From positions 1 to 20,487 of IMG/VR virus record IMGVR_UViG_3300020419_000101: a stretch of 20,487 nucleotides of DNA. The stretch is one strand, 5' to 3'. Shown here piece by piece: positions 1 to 8,500 of the stretch. Source of the DNA: a virus. Below the pieces are notes generated by a model, which saw only the letters and a program-made list of their open reading frames with translations, searched no databases and was not told where the DNA came from. Position numbers and translations under genes: made by a program. Every line of letters begins with the position of its first letter. Positions within the stretch are counted from its first letter, which is position 1.

Positions 1-1
1 C

Positions 2-82
2 GAGCATGATGATAAAAGAATTTATCCTGACGCTGCTAAGAAGCAGAGAGAGGATGAACTACCAGAACTAATCTCTAAGTAA
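2..82 (+). CDS. 3' end of a gene cut by the window start, unknown product
   Basis: An open frame runs in from the left edge and stops at TAA (80-82). It gives 26 residues, very charged (Lys/Glu/Asp/Arg-rich), ending in ELISK. The stop lies 5 bp before the next ATG, which is the tight packing seen between genes in the rest of the window, so this is probably the C-terminus of a real phage gene. Too little is visible to name a family. Being open for 26 codons is weak evidence on its own; the spacing to the next gene is the main support. Confidence 0.5.
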   Translation, partial: EHDDKRIYPDAAKKQREDELPELISK

Positions 83-87
83 AACCA

Positions 88-345
88 ATGAACGAAGAAA
101 ACTTTACACCACCAAACGATGCTAACGTTGTCATCACTACAGGACCAGATGGAACTTTCACAGTACCTGAAGGAGCACCTGTTGAAGATCCTCGTGTAGA
201 TTATGTCATTCAATTACTTGAAGAACTTAATCAAAAGGTTGAGCATCTAATGGAGCATGCACATGGCACTCCTGAGTGTGAACCACCAGTAGTGTACGAA
301 GGTATGGTAACTTTACAACCTGTACCGCAGCAACCAGCACCGTAG
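88..345 (+). CDS. small acidic hypothetical phage protein (85 aa)
   Basis: This 85-residue protein of unknown function starts at the first ATG after the preceding stop. It is acidic and rich in proline: the N-terminal part (residues 1-35) looks disordered, the middle (about 37-58) is a likely amphipathic helix with the pattern VDYVIQLLEELNQKVEHL, and the C-terminal tail is Pro/Gln-rich. No catalytic motif, signal peptide or membrane segment is visible. It is the last gene of a plus-strand unit that ends at the terminator at 372-400 and faces the minus-strand baseplate operon. I do not recognise the family. The minus-strand open frame across the same bases is a shadow. Confidence 0.7.
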   Translation: MNEENFTPPNDANVVITTGPDGTFTVPEGAPVEDPRVDYVIQLLEELNQKVEHLMEHAHGTPECEPPVVYEGMVTLQPVPQQPAP

Positions 346-371
346 TCAAAATTGACTTTTCAATTACATAA

Positions 372-400
372 AACCTCGAAAATTTTTTCGGGGTTTTTTT
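372..400 (+). terminator. rho-independent terminator between convergent genes
   Basis: An 11-bp stem, AACCTCGAAAA (372-382) with TTTTCGGGGTT (385-395), has one T-G wobble and is followed by a run of seven T (394-400). It ends the plus-strand unit. The stop codon of the convergent minus-strand membrane-protein gene (399-401) overlaps its last bases. Read on the minus strand the stem is followed by TTTTAT, so it may also stop the baseplate operon, though less well. Confidence 0.85.
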
Positions 401-686
401 ATGCCTGAGAGTTTTTCAACCACATCGGTAGGTAAATGAGACAAAGTGCAGCACTCCAGAATGTTACGAGTGCAAACACATCAAGTGCTCTATGCTGTGT
501 GAATATTAATCCTAACACAACAAAGAAGATCCACAACCAGTCTAAGGTTGAATGAATCTTCTGCCAAGTATCACCTAAGTCTTTGATGAGTTCCTCTCTG
601 ATCTGTGCAGCGAGTGGTGATACATGTCTCATCATGACGAAACCCTCATTGAAAAACATGAGAGTAAATCCAATCCAAAATATCAT
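399..686 (-). CDS. small membrane protein at the end of the baseplate operon
   Basis: This 95-residue protein has a hydrophobic N-terminus (about 1-20), a charged amphipathic middle (about 25-45, REELIKDLGDTWQKI) and two further hydrophobic stretches (about 48-63 and 67-90), so it probably spans the membrane two or three times. Its ATG overlaps the gp53 stop as ATGA, showing translational coupling to the late baseplate operon, of which it is the last gene. Size and topology would suit a holin or another late membrane protein, but no family signature is visible and the lysis role is only a guess. The ORF ends inside the shared terminator region. Confidence 0.75.
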   Translation of the reverse strand: MIFWIGFTLMFFNEGFVMMRHVSPLAAQIREELIKDLGDTWQKIHSTLDWLWIFFVVLGLIFTQHRALDVFALVTFWSAALCLIYLPMWLKNSQA

Positions 687-1342
687 ATTGTTGAACTTGT
701 TTTCTTTAAAGATTGACTGATAAAATCAGTAGACTCTGTGTATCTGTTAGACTTTTTGAAACTCTCAACAAATACTTCTAACAGAGATGGTTTTAGTATG
801 TAGATCTCTCTGTTCTTTTCATTCTGTTGTATCTCATACTCAAAGTTGTTTACTGGTCTTGATAGTGCTGGACCTGATAGAGTGACTAGACTAGCTCCGT
901 TATTAAACTTATGTGATCCATCGTAGAATGTTTTGTCTACCCTAAGACCAGTAGGTTGTAGTATGTTTCCTCTTATGTCTTTATATTCTGTAGTCTCATA
1001 GTGATGTACACCTGAGTATGCTTCATCTCCATACTTATCTTCAGCATATATTCTGACAGCATTATCATCCATTGGTAAATCATAACCAGGATTCACCATG
1101 TTATTTGTTATTGCTATGACCCAATCATAGAATGGATTGCCATAAAAATCTAGTGCAATAGTATCTAATCTTTCACCAGTTTGTATGACATACTTGTCAA
1201 AGTATACTGCATATTCAAATACGTTTTCATCCAGTACATATCCTTTAAAGAAATTCTTTGCAAGAACATAGTCAGATTCCGAGAACGGATAACTGATAGG
1301 AGATTTAGCATATTCTATGCTTGGTAGTAGTGAGAAGAACAT
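683..1342 (-). CDS. 53: gp53-like baseplate wedge protein
   Basis: In T4, gp53 is the last protein to join the baseplate wedge and helps link six wedges around the hub. This 219-residue product is close to the T4 length (about 196). The N-terminus has the family pattern (a short FFSLLPSIEY segment, then a stretch ending in VFEYAVYFDKYVIQTGERLD split over about residues 41-60). It is followed by the LysM-like part, LDTIALDFYGNPFYDWVIAI and the NPGYDLPM segment, the most recognisable part of gp53. The start overlaps the stop of the gp48-like gene by one base (TAATG-type junction). Order gp4, X, gp48, gp53 agrees with a late baseplate operon. The assignment is by motif and context. Confidence 0.85.
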   Translation of the reverse strand: MFFSLLPSIEYAKSPISYPFSESDYVLAKNFFKGYVLDENVFEYAVYFDKYVIQTGERLDTIALDFYGNPFYDWVIAITNNMVNPGYDLPMDDNAVRIYAEDKYGDEAYSGVHHYETTEYKDIRGNILQPTGLRVDKTFYDGSHKFNNGASLVTLSGPALSRPVNNFEYEIQQNEKNREIYILKPSLLEVFVESFKKSNRYTESTDFISQSLKKTSSTI

Positions 1343-2715
1343 TAGAGACTTGCGGTTCCGTTTGATATTTCTTGTCTAAAGATAAGTTTTGTCTCTAGAA
1401 AGTCTAAGGATAATTCTGTTGCAACGGGAGCACCATCTGCATACGTTGAGTAGTTTCCATCAGGTGTATAGTTTACTTGTACTCTAGTTAAAGCACATGT
1501 TTTATACTGTGTTAGGTATGGATGTAAACTCTTACCTTGCATGAAAGATACTCTACACAAATGTGGTACTGATATCATATTTCCTGAACCAATACTAGTT
1601 TGTTTATCCTTCTTTGATTTACCAGCATCACCAATCCAACTAGCACCATTTGTGTCACCAAATCCTGGTAGTGAAGCACGTGTGAATGTTCTACAGATTG
1701 CTCTGATAATCTTTGCTTCTTCTGCATTATGAGGAGTCATCTTAAACTTTAATCCAAACTCTCTTAGATCTGGTTGATCAAACAAAACTTCTACGTTTGG
1801 GTTTAGTACCACACCTCTTGTAGATCCAGTAACATCATTCAACGTTAAGTTACCAGCAACGCCAGGAACTGAGTTGATAGCATTGGTAAACAAAGCAGCG
1901 AAGGTTGATTTAATACCTTCAGGAAGATTGTAATCATTTATATTGCTGAACTTACCATTAGCTGCTGCAATTGCTTTCGCACCAACGTTACTAAATGCTT
2001 TACCATTCCATGATGTCTTTACCTCAGTCGATAAATCTTGAGGCATGTACATAATAATTGGTCTATAACTTGGATCATCAGTGATAGGTTTAAAGTTTGA
2101 TGCAGAACGATTATAATCTGCATATCTTTTAGGTATGCTTTGAGAAGTAGATGCTTTACCATCTGCCTCTTTCTTTTTACTATTTGAATCTGCTAAGAAA
2201 GCTGGAATGTATCTACCAAATTCAAACATCACATAGTCAGAATCTTTTTCATAATAAGATGAGTTAGGATACCTTAGACTTTCTCCTCCCTTACCAGTAG
2301 AACCTCCTCTTGCAGCAGGAGATATAGTTAATCCTGTTCTTTCTTGTGCTAGTCTTAAATATGGAGCATCATTTACAGTATCTATTTCAGGACCATCTAA
2401 ATTAAATGTGCCATCTTCTACCTTAGTTGTTAATTGTCCTTTTGCTGTCGCTACCCTCTCTTGAACACCTGGCTTTGCTAATACTTGATTAATCTGAGCC
2501 TCAGTAGCAAAGTAAACTTCACCAGCTAAGTTATCACTATTAGCATCATAAAATTCCTCTCGATAATACGTGTCAGTTGTAGCATCATAGTAAATTCTAC
2601 CATTTGACCACCAACCTCCGTCCTTATCTGTGAAAGCGTTACCTGCACCCCAAATCCATGTAGCGTTCTCAGGTAATTGTACCGTAACTGTTTGTCCTTG
2701 TAGTTGTGCTCCCAT
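1342..2715 (-). CDS. 48: gp48-like baseplate tail-tube cap protein
   Basis: gp48 sits on the baseplate hub and, with gp54, starts polymerisation of the tail tube. The 457-residue product is longer than T4 gp48 (about 364). The family signature is in the C-terminal half: the RGVVLNPNVEVLFDQPDLRE segment, followed by FGLKFKMTPHNAEEAKIIRA, then a Pro-Gly loop and the strands SVPHLCRVSFMQGKSLHPYL and CALTRVQVNYTPDGNYSTY, ending with ATELSLDFLETKLIF. The N-terminal 120 residues, rich in Tyr/Trp and Gly, look like an added surface domain. Start and stop overlap both neighbours by one base, so the operon is translationally coupled. A short plus-strand frame at 1541-1732 is a shadow. Confidence 0.8.
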   Translation of the reverse strand: MGAQLQGQTVTVQLPENATWIWGAGNAFTDKDGGWWSNGRIYYDATTDTYYREEFYDANSDNLAGEVYFATEAQINQVLAKPGVQERVATAKGQLTTKVEDGTFNLDGPEIDTVNDAPYLRLAQERTGLTISPAARGGSTGKGGESLRYPNSSYYEKDSDYVMFEFGRYIPAFLADSNSKKKEADGKASTSQSIPKRYADYNRSASNFKPITDDPSYRPIIMYMPQDLSTEVKTSWNGKAFSNVGAKAIAAANGKFSNINDYNLPEGIKSTFAALFTNAINSVPGVAGNLTLNDVTGSTRGVVLNPNVEVLFDQPDLREFGLKFKMTPHNAEEAKIIRAICRTFTRASLPGFGDTNGASWIGDAGKSKKDKQTSIGSGNMISVPHLCRVSFMQGKSLHPYLTQYKTCALTRVQVNYTPDGNYSTYADGAPVATELSLDFLETKLIFRQEISNGTASL

Positions 2716-3401
2716 TATCGTGCCATTGATACTGATTGTTGTGTTCCATATCCACGAATCATTCTACGTGCTTTGATTTTGTCGTAGAATTTTTCATTTG
2801 TTTCATTCCATACTTCTTCTTTAGAGAAGTTATACTCGGAACTCTTTCTAGTTATAACAAAATCTTCTACTGGTAGAAGGATTGCTGTATCCCATTCTTC
2901 AGCAGACAAGTCTAAAAGAAGTCCATCTATGTTAGACTTAAGATATTTATGGAAGCAAGCCTTAGGTAAGTTGATCCTTCCATTCAATAGATCTCTTATT
3001 GCAAGTATCCTTTTCTTAGGTGTCATATAGTGTAAGTTAGCTCCAAAGAATTCATTTGGATCTGATTTAATACAATATACAAGCGGAAACTTGTCCCAAT
3101 AAGGTAAATATTTTGACTGTGCCTTGTATTCAAAGAGATACATGTGACCTTGTACTGCAAATCTTCTTAGTACATTTTCATCCTGTTCATCTTCAGGGTC
3201 TAATGAATCATATCTCTCATCACGTATAAATTTTGTATTGTCTTGTCTATATCTTACTACTTCTTGCCTTACAGCATTCCGATACCATGTAAGGGTTTGC
3301 TTATCGCCTCCAGTCTTTTGAGTTATTCTCTCAAAGATTGTTTCATAACCAGTGTCATTTTTTACAGTATTACGCTGTATCTCTCCAAATCCTTGTGCCA
3401 T
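2715..3401 (-). CDS. conserved T4-like late protein between gp4 and gp48, role not assigned
   Basis: This 228-residue protein is encoded 11 bp after gp4 and overlaps gp48 by one base. The middle carries a distinctive block: HMYLFEYKAQSKYLPYWDKF, PLVYCIKSDPNEFFGANLHY, then MTPKKRILAIRDLL. Similar blocks (a YWDKFPLV-like segment followed by a G-x-NLHY-x-x-P-like segment) occur, from memory, in proteins encoded in this part of other T4-like phages. No signal peptide, membrane segment or catalytic motif is seen. By position it could be the counterpart of T4 gp2 (DNA-end protector), which lies upstream of gene 4 in T4, but I cannot confirm that from the sequence, so no symbol is given. It is a real gene: long, in-operon and coupled on both sides. 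Confidence 0.8.
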   Translation of the reverse strand: MAQGFGEIQRNTVKNDTGYETIFERITQKTGGDKQTLTWYRNAVRQEVVRYRQDNTKFIRDERYDSLDPEDEQDENVLRRFAVQGHMYLFEYKAQSKYLPYWDKFPLVYCIKSDPNEFFGANLHYMTPKKRILAIRDLLNGRINLPKACFHKYLKSNIDGLLLDLSAEEWDTAILLPVEDFVITRKSSEYNFSKEEVWNETNEKFYDKIKARRMIRGYGTQQSVSMAR

Positions 3402-3412
3402 TGTTCATACTC

Positions 3413-3850
3413 CTACACTCCTAGGTTTTCCTCAGTTAATATTAAGAAACCCATCTGCCTATCTTCACAGTAGTCTTCAGCAGCATCCCATTTAGCACGG
3501 TTTTTAGCGAACGTTAGACAAGCTTTCTTATAGGAAACAGATCTTTTATCTTTATGATCATACGGTGGTTTTGTTTGTTTCTTTGGTTTAATTTCAATTA
3601 TGTACTTAGCGTACGTTCCATCTTTTTTACGGACTTTAATATAAAAGTCAGGATAGTATCGATGTCGTTTACCATCTGTAGGACACCTATAAGGTATAAT
3701 ATATTCCTCACTTCCCCATTCAACAATCGAACCTGTTCTGTCACAGAATTTCATGAATTTCTGTTCCCAAGACGATCTATAGATGATGGTAGTAGGATTA
3801 CCTTTGTACTTTTTAGGGTTATTAGGTTTATAGAGTCCTGATTTTGCCAT
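3413..3850 (-). CDS. 4: gp4-like head completion nuclease
   Basis: T4 gp4 completes the filled head before tail joining and has a nuclease-like fold. The 145-residue product matches the T4 length (about 150). The start is set at the ATG of 3848-3850, giving MAKSGLYKP..., as in the T4 protein; the longer frame to 3868 would run into the promoter. Visible motifs fit a restriction-endonuclease-like (PD-(D/E)xK) fold: YRSSWEQKFM with E29, the RHRYYPDF motif with D68, and IIEIKPK with E86 and K88, then the C-terminal AKWDAAEDYCEDR and LILTEENL segments. It is the first gene of the minus-strand operon. A CATAAATA late-type element lies 25 bp upstream. Confidence 0.9.
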   Translation of the reverse strand: MAKSGLYKPNNPKKYKGNPTTIIYRSSWEQKFMKFCDRTGSIVEWGSEEYIIPYRCPTDGKRHRYYPDFYIKVRKKDGTYAKYIIEIKPKKQTKPPYDHKDKRSVSYKKACLTFAKNRAKWDAAEDYCEDRQMGFLILTEENLGV

Positions 3851-3882
3851 ATATAATATACATTCCACTATTTGTATTTATG
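3850..3882. promoter_or_regulatory. divergent late promoter region between gp4 and gp54
   Basis: About 30 bp separate the start codons of two oppositely directed late genes. On the minus strand, CATAAATA (complement of 3875-3882) is one mismatch from the T4 late consensus TATAAATA and lies 25 bp before the gp4 ATG. On the plus strand, TATAATA (3852-3858) lies about 22 bp before the gp54 ATG and is both a good -10 box and a late-like element. That spacing is the same as for the clear late promoter before gp26. Neither gene shows a good Shine-Dalgarno sequence here. Confidence 0.5.
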
Positions 3883-4596
3883 TCGGGTATAAAGAACTTA
3901 ATGAGTAAAATAGGATCTTACGGGGGAATGTCCCGTACGACCACCTATCTCGTGCAATTTGATAAGATTCCTGGTGGTAATAAAGAACCGTTAACTTTGA
4001 TGTGTGATGAAGCACAATTACCAAACGTACAATCTGCTACAGCACAAATGGCAGGAAGATTTCTAGGTGAAGGACCATTTCAATATCCTCATACTAGATT
4101 ATATACTGATGTTTCTTTAGGATTCCTTTGTGATGCAAATTTAACTCAACTAAAGTTCTTTCAGACTTGGTATGATAGTATATTTCTTGATAGACCTAAA
4201 ACTGAACTCCTTGACACAACAAGAACTGATGGAGTGGAACGTCTTATGCAAGTAGCACCTAAGACAAGAGAAAGGAGGACCAGACTTGCATATCCTGAAA
4301 ATTATACGACTACGACTAGGATTACTAAGGTTGAACTTGGTCCACATGTAAGAACTCCAATAGCACATGGATATGGTGATAGACCTTCCATTTCATATTT
4401 GTTAGAGGGTTCTTATCCTTATGCTATAGATGCTGTCCCATTATCTTATGGAGCATCTCAAGTCACTAGGGTCACAGTTAACTTCCACTATGTACGACAT
4501 ACAATTGTTTACGTCGAACAAGGAAAATCAGCATTATATAATCCTTTTAATGACGGTAGGACACCAACAGGTGCTTCATTAACAACTGGACCTTAG
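3880..4596 (+). CDS. 54: gp54-like baseplate tail-tube initiator
   Basis: gp54 adds to gp48 on the finished baseplate and provides the platform for tube (gp19) assembly; it has a tube-protein fold. The 238-residue product begins at ATG 3880; an in-frame ATG at 3901 is an alternative and neither has a strong ribosome-binding site. Fold landmarks: TTTYLVQFDKIPGG and LMCDEAQLPN (strands of the tube barrel), then QYPHTRLYTDVSLGFLCDAN, leading into QLKFFQTWYDSI, the helix that in gp54 and gp19 precedes the hexamer contact, and finally LSYGASQVTRVTVNFHYVRH near the C-terminus. It is shorter than T4 gp54 (320 aa), so a tube-like paralogue cannot be excluded, but gene order supports gp54. Confidence 0.75.
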   Translation: MSGIKNLMSKIGSYGGMSRTTTYLVQFDKIPGGNKEPLTLMCDEAQLPNVQSATAQMAGRFLGEGPFQYPHTRLYTDVSLGFLCDANLTQLKFFQTWYDSIFLDRPKTELLDTTRTDGVERLMQVAPKTRERRTRLAYPENYTTTTRITKVELGPHVRTPIAHGYGDRPSISYLLEGSYPYAIDAVPLSYGASQVTRVTVNFHYVRHTIVYVEQGKSALYNPFNDGRTPTGASLTTGP

Positions 4597-4658
4597 CAAA
4601 TTCGGTTTTTTGATTCCATAAAACAGGGAAAAATTTCTCCGCACATTTTTACCTTAAA

Positions 4659-4685
4659 AAGTCGCTATATATAAATATACGACTT
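4659..4685 (+). promoter_or_regulatory. late promoter TATAAATA inside an inverted repeat
   Basis: A perfect T4-type late element, TATAAATA (4670-4677), lies 22 bp before the gp26 ATG. It is flanked by a 6-bp inverted repeat, AAGTCG (4659-4664) and CGACTT (4680-4685). Transcription should start near 4684. It would drive the long hub and tape-measure operon down to the spike gene. Confidence 0.75.
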
Positions 4686-4698
4686 GAATTAGTTTTTT

Positions 4699-5412
4699 AT
4701 GGCATTACCGAAACTTGGTTATCCCACCTATGAGTTAGAATTACCTTCTACAGGCAAATCCGTCAAATATCGACCATTTTTAGTAAAAGAGGAAAAAGTA
4801 CTTTTACTAGCATTAGAGTCAGAAGACGATAAACAGATTACTGCTGCTGTTAAGGATTTAATCAAAAATTGCGTTATTTCGAGAATTAAGGTAGAAACAT
4901 TACCTTTGTTTGATTTGGAATATCTGTTTTTAAAGATTAGAGGTGCTTCTATTGGAGAAACCATCACTATAAATGTGACTTGTCTTGATGACAATGAAAC
5001 AAAAGCAGAGACAACTATTAATATTGACGATATTGAAGTTTTTAAACCAGAAGGTCATACTAACAAAATTGAGTTAACTGATGAAATGGGTATTGTGATG
5101 AAATATCCAAGTATGAAGAGATTCATTGAATTGGACTTTTTACAGAAAGAATTGGATGCAGAAGAAGTTTTTGAATTAATCTCTGAAAGCATAGATCAGA
5201 TATATGACTCTGAAGATGTATATGACTCAACTACCACTACAAAGAAGGAATTCCGCACATTTGTTGAAGGATTGACTACTAGGCAGTTTGAGAAAATTCA
5301 ACAATTCTATGAAACATCTCCAAAACTACGTCATAAGTTTACAGTGGTAAACCCCAATACTGGTGTAGATTCTGAATATACATTGGAGGGACTACAGAGT
5401 TTTTTCGTGTAG
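4699..5412 (+). CDS. 26: gp26-like baseplate hub/assembly protein (probable tail assembly chaperone)
   Basis: T4 gp26 is needed to build the baseplate hub. The 237-residue product has the family pattern: a short N-terminal strand region (LPKLGYPTYELELPSTGKSV), then KYRPFLVKEEKVLLLALES (about residues 23-41), a helical middle including LIKNCVISRI and LFDLEYLFLKIRGASIGE (about 69-87), an acidic beta part with DDIEVF, and the C-terminal helices FVEGLTTRQFEKIQQFYE. The gene ends in AGT TTT TTC GTG TAG, whose T TTT TTC (5400-5406) is an in-frame slippery site followed by a hairpin. The downstream frame is therefore probably reached by -1 frameshifting (see 5406-5591). Position directly before the tape-measure gene suggests a chaperone role; that part is inference. 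Confidence 0.85.
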   Translation: MALPKLGYPTYELELPSTGKSVKYRPFLVKEEKVLLLALESEDDKQITAAVKDLIKNCVISRIKVETLPLFDLEYLFLKIRGASIGETITINVTCLDDNETKAETTINIDDIEVFKPEGHTNKIELTDEMGIVMKYPSMKRFIELDFLQKELDAEEVFELISESIDQIYDSEDVYDSTTTTKKEFRTFVEGLTTRQFEKIQQFYETSPKLRHKFTVVNPNTGVDSEYTLEGLQSFFV

Positions 5413-5445
5413 CACTCTTCCACAATAATCTGGAAGGGTACTATA
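5400..5445 (+). promoter_or_regulatory. programmed -1 ribosomal frameshift signal
   Basis: The slippery heptamer T TTT TTC (5400-5406) is in the gp26 frame. After a 7-nt spacer comes a hairpin: ACTCTTCCA (5414-5422) pairs with TGGAAGGGT (5431-5439), 9 bp with one T-G pair and an 8-nt loop. Past a C/A mismatch the stem can extend by GTGTA-type pairing (5408-5412 with 5441-5445). The gp26 stop lies six bases beyond the slip. The -1 frame is open from 5376 to 5591. The stem also hides the only ribosome-binding-like sequence before ATG 5448. Confidence 0.8.
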
Positions 5446-5591
5446 GAATGAATTTTGCTCTCATGCAGTACCATAAATACAGCTTGACAGAAGTAGAAAA
5501 TTGGATGCCTTGGGAACGTGAGGTTTATGTAGCGTTTTTAATGCAATATCTAGAAGAAGTAAAACAAAAGCAAGCACAACAGAATGGCTAG
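5406..5591 (+). CDS. -1 frame extension of gp26 (gp51-region / T-like segment)
   Basis: This frame is read after a -1 slip at 5406. It adds 61 residues beginning RVALFHNNLEGYYRMNFALM and ending in KQAQQNG, giving a gp26 fusion of about 297 residues. The segment is helical, with YHKYSLTEVENWMPWEREVY followed by a Leu/Glu/Gln-rich helix. An internal ATG at 5448 with GGAAGGG 9 nt upstream could instead start a separate 47-residue protein; that is the alternative reading, and cyanophage annotations place a gp51-like gene here. The upstream 14 codons read as plausible protein (FHNNLEGYYR), which favours fusion. The stop overlaps the next gene (ATG 5584) by 8 bp. This matches the G/G-T layout before the tape-measure gene in many tailed phages. 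Confidence 0.75.
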   Translation, partial: RVALFHNNLEGYYRMNFALMQYHKYSLTEVENWMPWEREVYVAFLMQYLEEVKQKQAQQNG

Positions 5592-8500
5592 GTACTCTAC
5601 AACATATAGTGGTGATACTGCCTCTTTTATTGGGGGTAAGATTTCTAGTGCTGTCAGCATGGCTAGAGCAGAATCAGACGCACAAGAGAAGGATAAACAA
5701 GCTGGTCTGAGTGTTGCGAATAGTGGTAATTTATTTGTTAAAGCATTAGGGACTGAATTTGGTGGAGATTTATTTTCAAGAACAATAGGTGTTCTTAATC
5801 CAAATCAATCTGCTAAACAAACTGATAGGGCATCTACTAAAGCAAAAAGATTTGCTGCAAATTTTCCTAGAACAGAGAAGCAGGAAGAAGAAGAAAAAAA
5901 GTCTAATGAAGACGTTGACCGTGCGGTTGACGATCTTCTAAAAGATGATGATCATACACCAGTAAAAGATGAGCAACTAAGAGAATATGTTACTCGTGTT
6001 TTTGGTGTTGGTATAGATTCTAAATTAACTCAATTAGATCAAAGAATATCCAAAAGTCTATCTACTTTATCTAATATAAAAACAACTCAACAAGGTAGTG
6101 TTGACTTGCAAGTTGATCATAATGAGTTGGTTGCAGGTAAATTAGATAAGATTTTAACATTATATAATGAGCAATTTGCCTATCAGAACATTCTTAAAGA
6201 TAGAGCTCAGGTAGCTGGTAAAGAGAATGAATTAGAGAGAGTAAGAGATCTCTCAAGTACCAGAAGGTTTATGGCGACCAATCTTGGTGATACTGGTAGA
6301 GCGATACTTGGAGGTTTAAGTGATAAACTAGTCAAGGGTGCTAGTAGAGTTATATTAGAGAAGTTAGGTTTTAAGAAACTTACACAAGGAGTAGCGAAAA
6401 AAAGTTTAACAGAGTCTGTTATAAGAAGAAGTCTTACTAAGATAGGTTTTAGAAGTAGTAGAGTAAGCAAACTTGTAAAGACAATTACACAGACTCCTGC
6501 GTTTAGAAATATTCTCCTTAAAAAAGGACCAGTTGCAGCTGCTGAATTTGTTGCACAAACAGCTAGTTCTCCTGTAGGTTTGAATATTATCGAAAAAGGT
6601 CGAGGTAGAAGTTATATGAAAAAGGTTATGGGAGTGGATAACCCAAATAACCTAAAGAGTGTTACAAAGATTATGCAGGATTTGGGTAAAAGTACAATTT
6701 TTGGTGGTTCTCAAGAAGCAGTGACGAAAGCAACACAAGCTGCTGATAGTGATATGTTGGATAATGTTGTTAAAAATTTGGTTAATGATCCTGATTCTAT
6801 TACAAAACCCACAATAGAGACTGTTGCAGAAGGTGGACGTAGAAAAATTACTAAAAAAACTGCTCAACAACTATCTTTAGACATAGGTAAGAAAAAAGTT
6901 GGTCAACAGTTAAGTTTAGACATGGCAGGTGCAGGAGTTAAAGCTGCAAATAAGACTACACAGAAAGCAGCAGGTAAAGCAGCTAAAAAATCTGGAGGAA
7001 AGTTATTTAAATTTATACCAGGTTTGGGTACAGCAATAGCATTAGGTGAAGCAGCATATAGAGCATCACAGGGTGATGGAACTGGTGCTTTCTTGTCACT
7101 TCTTAGTGCAATACCTATACTAGGATGGGGTGTGACTGCTGTTGATATTGGTAGAGATGTTGGTTTCAATCCACTAGGGTTGCCACCTCCACCAGGAGAG
7201 GGTGGATTTGAACAAGGTAACAGATACGGTTTGACAAATAGAGGAGTCAGTATGTTACATGGTACAGAGTACATTCAGTCGATGGATCGCACGAGTGGTA
7301 TGCCATCAAGTCACATTCAACATATTGGTGATATGTTAGTATCTACTAGTATGAAGATGGCACAGGATCTCGGTGTTTCTAAAAGTATTAGTAGTAAGAT
7401 TAGTACATTGCCATTTGCCATTAAAAGTATATCTTACAATACTGGTGTTAGAACTGCTCCACCTAAATCAATTAGTTCTAATACTTTTACACAACAGAGT
7501 GCAGGAAATCTTAGTGATTGGGCTAAGAGTAAAGCAGCAGAATCTGATATGGTAGAAAAAGCAGAAAAAGATGCCACAGAAAAAGAGGGTGGTACAGGTG
7601 GTTTTAATCCAGTAGACATGTTTTTTGATACTGTTAGATTTGGTAGGCACATGATTACTGGTGGTAAAAAAGCCATTCGATTTCATGGTGAACAAGGTCC
7701 AGATATGTCAAATGAACCTGGACTTGATTTTAGTTATGACGATTTTAAAAGCAACTATGCATTGTTTAACGGAGAAGTTATGGAAACAGGATTATTATAT
7801 GGTGAAGGATATGGCAATGTTGTAGTTGTTAGAAGTATAGATCCTAGTAATGGACAACCATTTGATGCATTATATGCACACTTCCCTGATGGTGGAATTG
7901 CTGTCAAGAAAGGTCAAAAGATTCGAGGTGGTCAATATCTTGGTAAGGTTGGATTTGTGAGTACAGCTGTACCTAATAAAGCAGAACTACAACCAAATAA
8001 CGCAGGTAATATGTCAGGATGGCATACTAGTGTTGATTTCTATGAACCTGATTCAACAACTGCATATTCTAATAGTAGAAATCTCGTTGGTTTAATAATG
8101 GCTGCTAGAGGAGTATCTCCAAGTGGTAATAATATTCTAAGTAAACTGAACCCTGCTGCCCCTGCTCAGGATGATGGTTTTAGAAAGAAATATCTCAAAG
8201 AGATGGAAGGATTTAGAAATGATGTATATTTGGACACTAATTTAAAACCTACTGTTGGATATGGTCATTTAATTGATGCTGGTTCTCCAGCAGACATTCG
8301 TAATTTACAAGTTGGTGATAGGATTAGTGATGAAAGAGCTATGGAGTTGTTTGAAATGGACTTCGAGCATCATTTAGCTGCTGCAAAGAAACTTCCTGGT
8401 TGGAATAGTGCTACTGATAATCAGAAAACAGCACTGTTAGACCTAGTGTACAACATGGGTCCAAATTTCTTAAATAATTTTCCATCGATGCGTAAAGCAT

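Noticed and set aside
4597-4658. Possible terminator after gp54 (GGGAAA...TTTCTCC)
   Set aside because: The pairing needs a bulge, has almost no loop and no T-run directly after it.
5472-5487. CATAAATA and TTGACA inside the gp26 extension
   Set aside because: The TTGACA has no -10 box at proper distance and CATAAATA is over 100 bp from the next start. Probably chance in AT-rich coding sequence.
6903-7274. A 123-codon minus-strand frame inside the tape-measure gene, and similar minus-strand frames at 13100-13432 and 16576-16968
   Set aside because: All lie opposite long genes with clear domains; their proteins have no motif and no start signals.
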